Source: CADEED01 sp043747875
GTDB taxonomy: Bacteria; Pseudomonadota; Gammaproteobacteria; Steroidobacterales; Steroidobacteraceae
Assembly (NCBI GenBank): GCA_043747875.1
Contig: JAYTOI010000029.1
Location: 1-64,000, forward strand
Length of the DNA stretch: 64,000 nt
Direction: 5' to 3'
Shown: in pieces, positions 18,082 to 26,864 of the stretch
Layout: each line of letters starts with the position of its first letter
How positions within the stretch are numbered: the first letter of the stretch is position 1
The notes under the pieces: model-generated
Database searches by the model: none
What the model was told of the DNA's origin: nothing
What the model saw: only the letters and a program-made list of their open reading frames with translations
Made by a program: the position numbers and the translations under genes

Positions 18082-18218
18082 GACACGACTCCCGCTGAAA
18101 CTGGCCGCCAATGTGCGCGGCAGAAGCGTGAGGCGTGTCGCGAGAGTGCGGTGAATTGGTCAAATTGTGTCCTCCCTGCCGGAGACACTTCTTCACAAAC
18201 TCGCGGGTGGTTTGAGCG

Positions 18219-19181
18219 ATGCTTGCGTTAGATATGCGCGCGCGCGGAAAGGCTTTTGTCTGGGCCATCGGGCTGTGGTCTCTGACCGCACTCGCTGGCG
18301 CGCAGACTATCGTTGACGGGGTGGCCGCCCAGGTGGCGGCCGACGCCCCAGACGAGGCCACCATGAGCGTGGCGCCACCGCCCGTCATCACCGCGCCAGG
18401 CGATGCGGCCCGAGAGCGCGCGTGGCGCTTCGGCCTCGCGCTCGGTTACGGCCGGCGCACGAACCCGCTGATCCAGTCCGACGACATTCCGGTCATCGTC
18501 GACGTCGACATCGCGTGGTTCGGCAAGCGCTGGTTCTTCGACAACGGAGACGTCGGCTTCGCACTGCTCGACCGTCCGGCGTTCACCACCAATCTGGTCG
18601 CGCGCATCAACAGCGACCGGGTGTTCTTCGGCAAGACCAATACCCGGTACGTGAACTTCGCATATCAGGGCAGCGCGACACCGCCCACGGCGCTCGTGGA
18701 CAGCTCGGGATTGGTCGTGCCCCCGCCGGTGGCGGTGGCGCCGCCGGATCGCGACTACGCCATCGAGACCGGCTTCGAAACGCTGTTCGACGGGGTTTGG
18801 GGTGCGGCCACGCTGCGCGCCTTCCACGACGTCAGCGGCACGCATCGCGGCTACGAAGTGGCCGCGGACTACCAGTACCGGGTGACGCGCGGGCGGCTGT
18901 CGTTCACGCCCTCGCTCGGTGTGGCGTACAAGAGCGCGCGACTCAGCGATTACTACTGGGGCGTGCACGCGGGCGAGGCGAACCCCGGCCTGCCCGCCTA
19001 CCGCGCGCGCGCCGGTGTCGGCTGGGAAGCGGGCCTGCGGGCTAACTACTATGTGACGAAGCGCCTGCGGTTCGCGCTGGCGGCGAATTATGAGCACCTG
19101 CAGCACTCCGTAGCCGAGAGTCCGCTGGCGGCGAGCGACCACGTTTTCGGCTATTTCTCCGGTCTCGCCTGGACGTTCTGA
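18219..19181 (+). CDS. MipA/OmpV-family outer-membrane protein
   Basis: A 320-residue outer-membrane beta-barrel protein with a signal peptide (AFVWAIGLWSLTALAGAQ). The mature part is a run of amphipathic strands such as WRFGLALGYGRRTNPL, IPVIVDVDIAWFGKRWFFD and YEVAADYQYRVTRGRLSF, ending with the aromatic FGYFSGLAWTF typical of barrels. MipA-family proteins scaffold murein enzymes or form an OmpV-like porin. It heads an operon with a DUF3019 gene and a two-component system, an arrangement common in gammaproteobacteria. A second in-frame ATG at 18234 is an alternative start. Confidence 0.87.
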   Translation: MLALDMRARGKAFVWAIGLWSLTALAGAQTIVDGVAAQVAADAPDEATMSVAPPPVITAPGDAARERAWRFGLALGYGRRTNPLIQSDDIPVIVDVDIAWFGKRWFFDNGDVGFALLDRPAFTTNLVARINSDRVFFGKTNTRYVNFAYQGSATPPTALVDSSGLVVPPPVAVAPPDRDYAIETGFETLFDGVWGAATLRAFHDVSGTHRGYEVAADYQYRVTRGRLSFTPSLGVAYKSARLSDYYWGVHAGEANPGLPAYRARAGVGWEAGLRANYYVTKRLRFALAANYEHLQHSVAESPLAASDHVFGYFSGLAWTF

Positions 19182-19184
19182 ACG

Positions 19185-19604
19185 ATGCACAAATTGCTGA
19201 TTGCCCTGCTCGTGGCCGGCGCGGTGCTGGCGCCTGCCACGGCCAGACCCGCGGAGCCGGCGCCCGTGCAATTGATCGTCAAGCCGCTGCTGTGCGTGCT
19301 CGACCGTCAGGCCAGTTCCTGCCTCATGGGCTTCGACATCCGCTGGCGCAGCCTGCTGGCGGGGGCGTACTGCCTGCACGACAGCGCCGAGCCCGCGCCG
19401 TTGTATTGCTGGGCCAGCGCCATCACCGGCACCCTCACGCGGCAGCGCGTGGTCAGCGAGGATTTCGTGTACCTGTTGAAGGAAACTGGGCTCAAGGAAG
19501 GTGGCGTCGAACGCGTGTCCGAAGTGAAAATCTCGGTGCTGCGGGTCGATTCCACGGACCGGCGGCGCGATCGCCGATCCCGGCACGTCTGGGACGTTCT
19601 ATGA
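19185..19604 (+). CDS. Secreted DUF3019-domain protein
   Basis: A 139-residue exported protein with a signal peptide (MHKLLIALLVAGAVLAPATA) and the DUF3019 core, PLLCVLDRQASSCLMGFDIRW followed by CLHDSAEPAPLYCW. Four Cys residues could form disulfides in the periplasm. It sits 3 bases after mipA-like and overlaps the response regulator by 4 bases, so the three are co-translated. Function is unknown; by association it belongs to the MipA/RstAB-like signalling unit. Confidence 0.85.
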   Translation: MHKLLIALLVAGAVLAPATARPAEPAPVQLIVKPLLCVLDRQASSCLMGFDIRWRSLLAGAYCLHDSAEPAPLYCWASAITGTLTRQRVVSEDFVYLLKETGLKEGGVERVSEVKISVLRVDSTDRRRDRRSRHVWDVL

Positions 19605-20320
19605 CCGCATCGAACATCGACATCCTGCTCATTGAGGACGACACCCGTCTCGCACAGCTCACTGCAACCTACCTCGAGCAGAACGGCCTGCGCGTCAAAG
19701 TCGAGGCGCGCGGCGATCGCGCGCTCGAGCGCTTCGCGCAGGAAAGACCGCGTCTCGTGCTGCTCGACCTGCTGCTGCCCGGCAAGGACGGTCTGGCGAT
19801 CTGCCGCGAGCTGCGGCGCGTGCACGAAGTGCCCATCCTCATCCTCACGGCGCGCGACACCGATATCGATCACGTCATCGGCCTCGAGGCCGGGGCCGAC
19901 GACTACGTGATGAAGCCGGTCGACCCGATGGTGCTGCTGGCGCGCGTGCGTGCCCTGCTGCGGCGCGCAGAGCGTCCCGGTACCGCCGCTGAACGCCGTC
20001 CGGACGTGACGCTCGGCGCGCTGCGCATCAGCGACACCTCGCGCGAGGTGTGGCTGATGGGACGTGCCATCCCACTCACCACGCAGGAGTTCGAGCTGCT
20101 CAGCCTGCTCGCGCGCCGCGCCGGCGAGCTCGTGAGCCGCGACGAGGTGTTCCGCTCGATGCGCGGCATCGACTACGACGGGCTCGACCGCTCCATCGAC
20201 GGACGCGTCTCGAAGCTGCGCCGCAAGCTCGGCGACGCCGCCGCCGCGCCCACGCGCATCAAGACGGTGTGGGGCAAAGGCTATCTACTCGTGCCGGACG
20301 CGTGGGAAGCTGCGGGCTGA
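19601..20320 (+). CDS. OmpR-family response regulator (RstA-like)
   Basis: A 239-residue two-component regulator. The receiver domain shows the acidic pair IEDD, phosphoacceptor Asp in LVLLDLLLPGKDG, the Thr in ILTARD and the Lys in VMKPVD. The C-terminal winged helix runs from about residue 135 (LGALRISDTSREVWL) to VWGKGYLL. It overlaps the DUF3019 stop (ATGA) and is followed directly by its kinase. Together with MipA this matches an RstA/RstB-type envelope-responsive system. Confidence 0.93.
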   Translation: MTASNIDILLIEDDTRLAQLTATYLEQNGLRVKVEARGDRALERFAQERPRLVLLDLLLPGKDGLAICRELRRVHEVPILILTARDTDIDHVIGLEAGADDYVMKPVDPMVLLARVRALLRRAERPGTAAERRPDVTLGALRISDTSREVWLMGRAIPLTTQEFELLSLLARRAGELVSRDEVFRSMRGIDYDGLDRSIDGRVSKLRRKLGDAAAAPTRIKTVWGKGYLLVPDAWEAAG

Positions 20321-20330
20321 AGGCGTGGGC

Positions 20331-21617
20331 ATGAAACACTGGCTGGCGGCCGGCGAGCGCGGATTGTTCTTCCGTTCGTACGCCGTCCTCGCGGGCGGCC
20401 TGCTGGTCGTGGCGATCCTGCTCGATCTCGGCTTCGGCGCGCTGCAGGCGCGGCACACGCGCGCGGCAGACCCGTGGCTCGAGTCGACGCTGCGCCTCAT
20501 GGAGCACGAACCCGCATCCGTGCCCTCCTCCGGGCGCGCGACGCGCGCGGCCGAGCTCGGACGGCGGCTCGATCTGGAGCTCACGCTGCTCGAGTCCGGT
20601 GACATCGCCGGCGCCGAGCCCGTCGCGGGCGGCGCGCGCGAGCTCGTCGACGAGTCCGGCAAGGTGTACTACCTGTGGCGCGCGGCTTCGATCGACGGCG
20701 CGCTGCGCCTGGGGCCATTCACGCCGCCCACCGAGAGCTGGCTGGTGCGCTACCTGCCGGTGTTCTTCTATGCGTCCATCCTGCTCATCGTGGGTTTGTG
20801 GCTGAAACCGCTGCTCACCGATCTGCGCGTGCTCACCGACGCCGCGCAGAAGTTCGCCTCCGACTACCGCCAGCCGCTCGACACCGCCACGCAGATCACG
20901 CAGCTCACCAGCCTCGCGAGCAATCTCGACGAGATGTCCGCGCGCGTCAGCCAGCTCATCCAGAGCCAGAAGGAAATGACCGCGGCGTTGTCGCACGAGA
21001 TGCGCACGCCGCTCGCGCGGGTGCGCTTCGCCGTCGCGGTGCTCGAAGGCGAGGTCGACGAGCGGCTGCATTTGTCACTGCGCGCGATCAACAACGATGT
21101 GAAGCAGATCGACGATCTCATCTCCGACATGCTCGACTACGCGCGGCTCGATCATCCGGGGCTGCGCATGCAATGCCAGTCAGTGCCGGTGGAGCCGTGG
21201 TTGCAGCAGGTGCTCGCGACGTGTCCGCCGCACGCGCGCACCGTGAGCACGAATCGCGCCGATGAAATCGAGACGGCGTGGATGGAGCCGCGCCTCATGG
21301 AGCTCGCGTTGAGCAACCTGTTGGCGAACGCGGTGCGCTACGCGAAGCAGCGCGTGAACGTGACCATCGCGCGCGACGCGGACCTGTATCGACTGGTGGT
21401 CGAGGACGACGGGGACGGCATTCCCGAAGCCGAGCGCGCCGCGGTGTTTCGCGCGTTCACGCGGCTCGACACCAGCCGCAACCGCGAGACCGGGGGCTTC
21501 GGGCTCGGGCTGGCCATCGTCGCGCGTATCGCAGCCCTGCACCGCGGTCGCGTAGTGGCGGAGTCGAGCTCCGATCTCGGCGGCGCGCGTCTCGCGCTCG
21601 AGTGGCCCGCGCCTTAA
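20331..21617 (+). CDS. Sensor histidine kinase (RstB-like)
   Basis: A 428-residue membrane histidine kinase. Two transmembrane helices (SYAVLAGGLLVVAILLDLGF and LPVFFYASILLIVGLW) flank a periplasmic sensor of about 110 residues. A HAMP-like segment follows, then the H box MTAALSHEMRTPLARVRFA, N box LALSNLLANAVRYA, G1 EDDGDGIP and G2 GGFGLGLAIVARI. The ATG at 20331 has GAAGG upstream; a GTG 6 bases earlier is an alternative. It is the partner of the regulator immediately before it. Confidence 0.92.
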   Translation: MKHWLAAGERGLFFRSYAVLAGGLLVVAILLDLGFGALQARHTRAADPWLESTLRLMEHEPASVPSSGRATRAAELGRRLDLELTLLESGDIAGAEPVAGGARELVDESGKVYYLWRAASIDGALRLGPFTPPTESWLVRYLPVFFYASILLIVGLWLKPLLTDLRVLTDAAQKFASDYRQPLDTATQITQLTSLASNLDEMSARVSQLIQSQKEMTAALSHEMRTPLARVRFAVAVLEGEVDERLHLSLRAINNDVKQIDDLISDMLDYARLDHPGLRMQCQSVPVEPWLQQVLATCPPHARTVSTNRADEIETAWMEPRLMELALSNLLANAVRYAKQRVNVTIARDADLYRLVVEDDGDGIPEAERAAVFRAFTRLDTSRNRETGGFGLGLAIVARIAALHRGRVVAESSSDLGGARLALEWPAP

Positions 21618-21728
21618 CGGGCTGTCGCGCATCGGCTGACACCGCGCCGCGACATCCTCCGATGGGTGCCGCACGGCGCGCTCCGTACAGTGCCTCCCGA
21701 TTCAACGAGAGCCAACTGGAGACCAGCA

Positions 21729-22085
21729 ATGCCCACCGCAACCGGACATACCGCCGCCATTCGCGCGAAGAAAGTCATCGGCACAGCCGTGAAGAACACC
21801 GCAGGAGAGAAGATCGGCGAGATCGAGGACATCGTGCTCGAGAAAACCTCGAACCAGATCCTCTTCGCAGTAGTGGGCTTCGGCGGCTTCCTCGGAATGA
21901 ACGAGAAATATCACCCGGTCCCCTGGTCCGCGCTGAATTACGACGAGGCTGAATCCAGCTACGTCGTACCGTTCACCAAGGAACAGCTCGAGGCGGCCCC
22001 GGCCGACTCCCTGGACAAGCTGACCCGCAACGACGGCGCCGGCTCCTACGCCACCCGCGCCAACGACTACTACAAGAGTCACTAA
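21729..22085 (+). CDS. PRC-barrel domain protein
   Basis: A 118-residue soluble protein with a PRC-barrel fold, as in photosynthetic reaction-centre H subunits and RimM. The core is VIGTAVKNTAGEKIGEIEDI and ILFAVVGFGGFLGMNEKYHP, with VPWSALNYD closing the barrel. GGAG precedes the ATG at 21729; an upstream in-frame start would add an unconserved leader. Such small PRC proteins are common in stress-related and sporulation-like contexts but their role here is unknown. Its stop codon overlaps a CTAACTA motif. Confidence 0.85.
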   Translation: MPTATGHTAAIRAKKVIGTAVKNTAGEKIGEIEDIVLEKTSNQILFAVVGFGGFLGMNEKYHPVPWSALNYDEAESSYVVPFTKEQLEAAPADSLDKLTRNDGAGSYATRANDYYKSH

Positions 22086-22277
22086 CTACGACGAACCCGG
22101 GCCCGCCGGCCTCGGCCGGCAAACGCGAGCAACGATCTCCCACGGAGTTCGCGGGGCCCGAGCCTCCCCCCACCTCGGGGCTGCGGGGGGTGCGGGAACG
22201 CCATTTCCTGGACCCAATGGGGCGCGTCCCGCCCCCGCGCCGTGGCAGAATGCATTCCCAGCCGCCAAGGCTGGCGA

Positions 22278-22964
22278 ATGGACAGCACTTCAGAACTAAA
22301 ACTGCGCGTGGTCGATCAGGGCGGCACACGTGAATTGGAGACGCCTGAGGACGGCAAATGGTGCAAGGACATCGCGGAGCGCATAGGCGCTGGCGATCCG
22401 AGCGCCGAAGCGTTGCTGATGGAACGGCTGCGCCCGGGTCTCAAGATGATCCTCTATGCACGATGCGCTCACGACGTCGAGCTCGCAGCCGACCTGTGCC
22501 AGGACACGTTGCTCGTGGTCCTCAACCGATTGCGCAGTCGCAGCATGGAAGACCCCTCACGGCTTGCGGCCTTCGCGGCACAGACCGCCCGACAGCTGGC
22601 CTTCGACGCACGCCGCCGTTTTGCCACCCGCAACACAGTCGTGGACTCAGAAGCCGTCGATGCGGCTATTGTCGAATCACCGATGGACGAGTCGGTGGAG
22701 AATGCCTCAATGGTTTCCCTGGTTCGGCAACTTCTTGGTGAGCTTTCTCATGATCGCGACAGAGAGATATTGAAGCGCTTCTATCTGCTCGAACAGGAGA
22801 AGAGCGATATCTGCCGCAGCTATGGCCTCGCGCCTGGAACGTTCGACCAACTGGTCTTCCGGGCAAGAGCCCGCCTTCGCGTACTACTCAACCTACGCGG
22901 TGTGGCGAGCCGCGACCTTTTGTGCCTGGTTGGCTTTTGGATTCCCAAGTCATGGCTGGACTGA
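22278..22964 (+). CDS. ECF-type sigma factor heading the CHAT/serine-protease operon
   Basis: A 228-residue ECF sigma factor. Region 2 is seen in AEALLMERLRPGLKMILYAR and CQDTLLVVLNRLRSR. Region 4 is LLGELSHDRDREILKRFYLL with the HTH DICRSYGLAPGTFDQLVFRA. A 40-residue N-terminal extension precedes region 2. It is closely related in sequence and layout to the factor at 8613. The next gene starts inside its last codons (13-base overlap). The gene begins the operon sigma, anti-sigma, CHAT lipoprotein, serine protease, so it probably controls that operon and perhaps itself. Confidence 0.88.
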   Translation: MDSTSELKLRVVDQGGTRELETPEDGKWCKDIAERIGAGDPSAEALLMERLRPGLKMILYARCAHDVELAADLCQDTLLVVLNRLRSRSMEDPSRLAAFAAQTARQLAFDARRRFATRNTVVDSEAVDAAIVESPMDESVENASMVSLVRQLLGELSHDRDREILKRFYLLEQEKSDICRSYGLAPGTFDQLVFRARARLRVLLNLRGVASRDLLCLVGFWIPKSWLD

Positions 22965-23620
22965 ACCGCGAAATCGTCGATATCGGTCACTACGTGGTGC
23001 GCTACGTCCGCGACGGTCTGCGCGTCGACGAACGTGAAGCATTCGAGGATTACTGCCTCTTGCATCCAGAGGTGGCCGAACAGGTGGCCACGGATCGCGT
23101 ATTGTTGCGCGGTATGCAGGCCCTTGAAAAAGAGGATATGGACCGCGATGCCGGAGGCTGGACTCGCTACCGGCTCGCCGCGAGCATCGCCGTGGTCGTG
23201 GCGATGGTCGGCATCTGGGGCTTCCTCCAGTTCGGCGCGCCCGCACCGAACGCCCTCTACGCCAAGATTGACACAGTGCCAACGCGCCTCGCGTCGCGTC
23301 TGTCCGAGCCACTGCGCGTGGTACAGCAGCGCGGTGCCCCGGTCCTGCTCGTGAAGGCCCCCGGCCGCGAAGCGTTGCAGCTCGACGTCGTGCTCGACAT
23401 GAGTGACACCGCGCCCGAGTTCACCGTCTCGCTCATCGAATACACCCAGCACGGCGAAGTCGAGCGCGGGCGCACCACGCAGGCGCCTCGAGCCATCGAC
23501 GATGAGCGCGTCCTGCCGGTGGTACTCGATCTCACCGCCGTCGAAGGTCGCCGACTGCGGCTCGACGTGAAGTCCGCAAGCAGCCGACAGAACTTCGAGC
23601 TGCGTGTCGTGCAGCCCTGA
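22952..23620 (+). CDS. Membrane anti-sigma-like protein of the CHAT operon
   Basis: A 222-residue homologue in layout of the protein at 9200. A helical N-terminal domain (VRYVRDGLRVDEREAFEDYC) lacks the usual zinc-binding residues. One transmembrane helix follows at about 75-95 (YRLAASIAVVVAMVGIWGFL), then a periplasmic beta domain of about 120 residues (LQLDVVLDMSDTAPEFTVSL). It overlaps the sigma gene by 13 bases and the CHAT gene by 17, so the three are translationally coupled. The likely job is to sequester the sigma factor until an envelope signal, possibly proteolysis, releases it. Confidence 0.75.
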   Translation: MAGLNREIVDIGHYVVRYVRDGLRVDEREAFEDYCLLHPEVAEQVATDRVLLRGMQALEKEDMDRDAGGWTRYRLAASIAVVVAMVGIWGFLQFGAPAPNALYAKIDTVPTRLASRLSEPLRVVQQRGAPVLLVKAPGREALQLDVVLDMSDTAPEFTVSLIEYTQHGEVERGRTTQAPRAIDDERVLPVVLDLTAVEGRRLRLDVKSASSRQNFELRVVQP

Positions 23621-26600
23621 AATCCCCGCGGCCGCGCGCCGCGGGCGCGCGATCGTCTGCGCTGCATCGGCCGCCGCCCTGCTCGCCTGTTCCGGCACAC
23701 ACAAACCAGTCCACGGCACCATTCTTTTCGACGAACCCGTCGCACTCGTGCGCACGGAGGCGATCGACTCCGCGACGCGCGAAGTCTCCGTAGCCGCGGG
23801 CATGGTGGTCGTTGCCTTCGCCGACGAGCGCGGCACCGACGTCTCGCTGACGCTGATCGCGGGCGCCACTCGCCGCGAAGTGGAGAGCACGCGGCGTGGC
23901 GAAGGGCTCGAGATCGCCGTCGTCGACGTGCCTTCCGCCGGCCGAGTGCGCATCGAACTGCGCGGCCCGGCCAACGAGGTGCGGCCGGGATCGGTGCAGT
24001 TGAAGCTCGAAGCATTCTCCGCGCAGGATATCGAGCGCTCGGCAGTCGCGACGCGGCTCGAAGGCTATCGTGCGTACAGCCGTGCCACGCGCGCCGACCG
24101 CACAGCCGTCGACATCAAGGGCGAATGCGCGCCACGCATGAACGAGGCCATCGCCGCCTTCGAAACACGCGACGGTGGCGATGCGATGCTCGCGGCCGAA
24201 GCGCGGCTGGTGCGCGCCTACATGTTCTACTGGTCCGAGCTCGATTGGCGCGAAGCCCGCGACGGCGCGCAGCGCGCGGCCGACGCGTTTGCCGGGCCGC
24301 AGATCGGCGACGCATTGCGCGCGGCGCGCGCACGACGCGTCGTGGCGCAGTCTCTGCAGGAGATGGCGCACAGCAGCGAGGAGACGGCGAAATCCAAAGA
24401 GACTTCGGGACACGAGGCGCGGCGCATCTTCGCCGAGCTCATCGCCGCGGATTCGGCGCTCGACGCCGTCGGGCGTGGCCGTGTCTACAACGATCTTGGC
24501 CTCATGGACGTGGAAGCCCAGGACTGGGCCAGCGCCGAGCGCAACTTCAATGAGGCCATCGCACTGCATCGCGCCGCCGGAATGCGCACCGGCGAACGGT
24601 TGACCACCGCCAACCTGGCGCTCATGGCCCAGCGGCGTGGCGACTACGCCCTGGCGACGCGCGCATTCCAGTCGCTGCTCGCGATACCGAACGAGATCGA
24701 CAACCCCGACATGCAGGCACTGCTGCTCATCAACGCCGCCGCCACCAACGTCAACATCGGCGACACCGACCTCGCCATCGAGCGGCTGCTGCGCGCCAAG
24801 GACATCGCCGAACAGGCGAATTTGGCGGCGCCGCGCACGCGTGCGCTGTTGGGCCTCGGCCTCGCGTACTGGGCGCGCGGCGACGTCGAACAGGCGCGCA
24901 CCTTTTTCGACCAGGCGTATGAGGCGCAGAAAGCGCTGGCCGACGACCTCGGCATGTACTGGGCGCTGCATTATCGCGGCGTATTACTGCGCGATTCGGG
25001 CGATGCTCGCGGCGCGCTCGCGGCGCACCGCGCGGCGCTCGAACATGCGCATGGCTCCATCTCGAAGTTGCGCGCGCAGATCGAAATCGCGCGCGATTAC
25101 GCCGCGCTCACCGACCGAACGCGCGCGCTGGCCGCACTGCGCGCCGGTCTCGTCGAACCGCTCGAAGCCGAACACCCCGCACGGCGCGAAGCGCAGCTCA
25201 CGCTGGCCGAAACCCTCGTGATGGACCGCGGCCGCCCGGCCCCCGAAACGACCGAGGCCGTCGCGCTCGCGCGCGACGCATTGCGTCGCGCGGAGGAGAC
25301 CTCCGACCTGCCCAGCGAAATCGTCGCGCGGCGCGTGCTTGCGCGCGTGGCGCTCGAACGCGTGGCGCGCGCGGATGCGGTGCGCGAACTCGAGAGCGCC
25401 ATCGATCTCGTCGCCCGGTACAGCCGCGGCAGTGCGAATCCCGAGCTGCAGGCGGCGACGCGCGCCGGCCAGCAGCAACTGTTCCGCGAATACCTGGATG
25501 TACAGATGAGCGCATCCACGCCGGGCGCGCGCCAGCGCGCGCTCGAAGTGCTCGAATCCGTACGCGCGCAAAATTTCCTGCTGGTACGCGGCGCGGCCGG
25601 CGCGCCCGGCTCTGCCGAGCTCGATGGTCTGCTCGGACAGCTCGCGAACCGGCACGTGCGTCTCGCGGAGCTGCGCGAAAGCGACGCGCCGGAGACGCGC
25701 GCCATCGAGGCGCTGCAGCTCGAGATGGCGACACTGCGCGCGCAGATCGATCGCGTGCGCGCGGCGCGCAGTGCGGGCGGCGGCGCGGCGCGTGACGCCG
25801 CATTGCGGCCGGAATGGAAACCGCTGGCGCGCGGCGAAGTGCAGTTGTCGTATTCGCTCGGCGCCACGCGCTGGTACCTGTGGCGCCGCACCGCCGAGGG
25901 CGTCGAGGGCTGGACACTTCCCGGCACCGCGCGCGAGATTCGCACGGCGGTCCTGAACGCGGCGCGCATCGACCGGCTGCAAAAGCCCGCTGCCTACGAT
26001 TCCGCACTTCTCGACCTGTCAAGAATGTTGCTGCCACGCGACGTGGTTGCTGCCGACGCGGCCGGTGTCACGATCGTCGCCGACGACGAGCTAAGTCTCA
26101 TTCCATTCGCGGCGCTGCGCTCACCGACGGACGCGACGAAACGTTTTGCCGAGACCCACGTGCTCACGATGGTGCCGTCGCTGCTCGACACGCGCGAGTC
26201 GAAAACCACCGGCAAACGTCGTTGGCATCTCGTCGCGGTGCGCGGCGCTGAGAACGCGCAGGGCGTGAGTACCGTCATGCGCGGATCGTCGCTGTTTCCC
26301 GCGCTGCCCGGTGCCGGCGCCGAAGTCGACGCGGTGCTGAAACGATTTGGCGGCGAGCACGCACGGGTGCAGGTACTCGAAGGCGCCAGCGCCACCGTCG
26401 ACGGCGTGCGCTCGTTGATGACGGATGGCGCGGAGGTGATGCACTTCGCCACGCACGGCCTCGCGGATCTGCGCCATCCGCTCGCCTCGCTGTTGTCGCT
26501 GCCGCAAGGCCTGCTCACGGCCGGCCAGATCCAGGAATGGCATGGCGACGTGGGCCTGGTGTTCCTCAGCGCCTGCGAAACCGCGGTCGGCCCGACGCGC

Positions 26601-26864
26601 TTCGCCGAGGGAATGCCCGGCTTGCAGCGCGCCTTCCTGCGCGCGGGTGCCACCAACGTCATCGCCACGCTCTGGCCCGTCGAGGACGGGTTGGCGCGTC
26701 AATTCGCCGAAGCCTTTTATGAGGAATTCTCACGCGGTGTCTCCCCCGCGGACGCGCTGGCCCGCACTCAACGTCGCTGGATTTCGTCAGGAAGCGGAGA
26801 GTCGCCACAGAAGGCAACGAGGAGACGAGTGGCCGCGTGGGGTTATGTCCTGTACTCGCGCTGA
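23604..26864 (+). CDS. CHAT-protease lipoprotein with TPR repeats (paralogue 1)
   Basis: A 1086-residue protein starting at GTG inside the anti-sigma gene. The leader ends in a lipobox (AAALLACSG, Ser at +2, predicting outer-membrane sorting). Residues about 40-130 form a beta-sandwich-like domain. Helical TPR repeats fill about 170-600, for example VYNDLGLMDVEAQDWASAER. A coiled linker leads to the C-terminal CHAT domain (about 780-1086), a caspase-like peptidase. The predicted catalytic His is in VMHFATHGLADL and the Cys in VFLSACETAVG; the end motif GATNVIATLWPVED is typical. CHAT proteins are usually cytoplasmic, so a lipoprotein form is unusual. It is followed by a trypsin-like protease gene overlapping its 3' end. 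Confidence 0.9.
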   Translation: MSCSPEIPAAARRGRAIVCAASAAALLACSGTHKPVHGTILFDEPVALVRTEAIDSATREVSVAAGMVVVAFADERGTDVSLTLIAGATRREVESTRRGEGLEIAVVDVPSAGRVRIELRGPANEVRPGSVQLKLEAFSAQDIERSAVATRLEGYRAYSRATRADRTAVDIKGECAPRMNEAIAAFETRDGGDAMLAAEARLVRAYMFYWSELDWREARDGAQRAADAFAGPQIGDALRAARARRVVAQSLQEMAHSSEETAKSKETSGHEARRIFAELIAADSALDAVGRGRVYNDLGLMDVEAQDWASAERNFNEAIALHRAAGMRTGERLTTANLALMAQRRGDYALATRAFQSLLAIPNEIDNPDMQALLLINAAATNVNIGDTDLAIERLLRAKDIAEQANLAAPRTRALLGLGLAYWARGDVEQARTFFDQAYEAQKALADDLGMYWALHYRGVLLRDSGDARGALAAHRAALEHAHGSISKLRAQIEIARDYAALTDRTRALAALRAGLVEPLEAEHPARREAQLTLAETLVMDRGRPAPETTEAVALARDALRRAEETSDLPSEIVARRVLARVALERVARADAVRELESAIDLVARYSRGSANPELQAATRAGQQQLFREYLDVQMSASTPGARQRALEVLESVRAQNFLLVRGAAGAPGSAELDGLLGQLANRHVRLAELRESDAPETRAIEALQLEMATLRAQIDRVRAARSAGGGAARDAALRPEWKPLARGEVQLSYSLGATRWYLWRRTAEGVEGWTLPGTAREIRTAVLNAARIDRLQKPAAYDSALLDLSRMLLPRDVVAADAAGVTIVADDELSLIPFAALRSPTDATKRFAETHVLTMVPSLLDTRESKTTGKRRWHLVAVRGAENAQGVSTVMRGSSLFPALPGAGAEVDAVLKRFGGEHARVQVLEGASATVDGVRSLMTDGAEVMHFATHGLADLRHPLASLLSLPQGLLTAGQIQEWHGDVGLVFLSACETAVGPTRFAEGMPGLQRAFLRAGATNVIATLWPVEDGLARQFAEAFYEEFSRGVSPADALARTQRRWISSGSGESPQKATRRRVAAWGYVLYSR